DNA from: Castor canadensis | Lineage: Eukaryota > Chordata > Mammalia > Rodentia > Castoridae | Direction: 5' to 3' | NCBI RefSeq assembly: GCF_047511655.1 | Contig: NC_133391.1 | Span: 103,205,384-103,269,383, forward strand | Length of the DNA: 64,000 nt | In this document: in pieces, positions 63,833 through 64,000 of the stretch | Numbering within the stretch: the stretch's first letter is position 1 | Layout: every line of letters begins with the position of its first letter | Made by a program: the position numbers and the translations under genes | Notes under the pieces: model-generated | What the model saw: only the letters and a program-made list of their open reading frames with translations | What the model was told of the DNA's origin: nothing | The model's database searches: none

Positions 63833-64000
63833 GTGATATAATACTTTTCATTTGTATTAAGACAAAATGATTGGCCTCACTTTCATACCCTTTATGCTTT
63901 TGAATATTTTTGTTTATTTTTATTTAATAAAGACCTTATTGCATACAGAAAGCAGGCACTCAAAATAATAAACTAATCCCAAGGATGTGAGCTTTTCTAG
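63833..64000. other. Unique sequence, no feature seen
   Basis: AT-rich end of the window; nothing recognised. Confidence 0.35.

Overview
This is AT-rich mammalian genomic DNA, almost certainly from a rodent. The evidence is several 7SL-derived B1-type SINEs and tRNA-derived SINEs whose A/B-box arms read like 'ctcaagtggtagag...gagttcaaacccc'. One SINE is a composite, with a B1 half joined to a tRNA-like half. I see no murid-type B2/B4 copies. From memory of SINE composition I would guess a beaver-like (Castor) or other non-murid rodent, but this is inference. No intact protein-coding gene, rRNA, tRNA or snRNA gene was found. The window looks like a gene desert or a very long intron made of layered transposon debris.

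Layout. 0-6.5 kb: unique sequence with one conserved-looking AT-rich block (0.8-1.24 kb), an unclassified repeat, an L2 fragment and a MIR split by a B1. 6.5-14.3 kb: a near full-length but dead L1 on the minus strand (7.65-14.04 kb; 5' UTR, ORF1 and ORF2 recognisable), flanked by older L1 fragments. 14.3-21.4 kb: mostly unique DNA with microsatellites, a B1 and a candidate regulatory block near 20 kb. 21.4-27.5 kb: a decayed ERVL-class endogenous retrovirus relic, interrupted by a 5'-truncated L1 (24.73-26.99 kb) that has a short target-site duplication. 27.5-44 kb: MIR and other old repeats, a composite SINE, and a 1.3-kb ancient hAT-type DNA transposon (33.1-34.4 kb). 44-56 kb: L2, MIR and SINE fragments and two unexplained inverted-repeat structures. 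56.4-58.6 kb: an old L1M-type 3' end split by a 0.5-kb unclassified retroposon and a tRNA SINE. 59.25-60.91 kb: a full-length processed alpha-tubulin retrocopy (TUBA1B-like), minus strand, with a stop, two frameshifts, a poly-A tail and a perfect 19-bp target-site duplication. 61-64 kb: unique DNA ending near a (GGT)n tract.

The recurring theme is L1 machinery: two L1s, the tubulin retrocopy, SINEs and the 0.5-kb retroposon all fit target-primed reverse transcription. I did not find a convincing new biological system. The items most worth checking are the conserved-looking AT-rich blocks, the hairpin rearrangement inside the second L1, the 24-bp inverted repeat near 55.7 kb and the unclassified repeat families.
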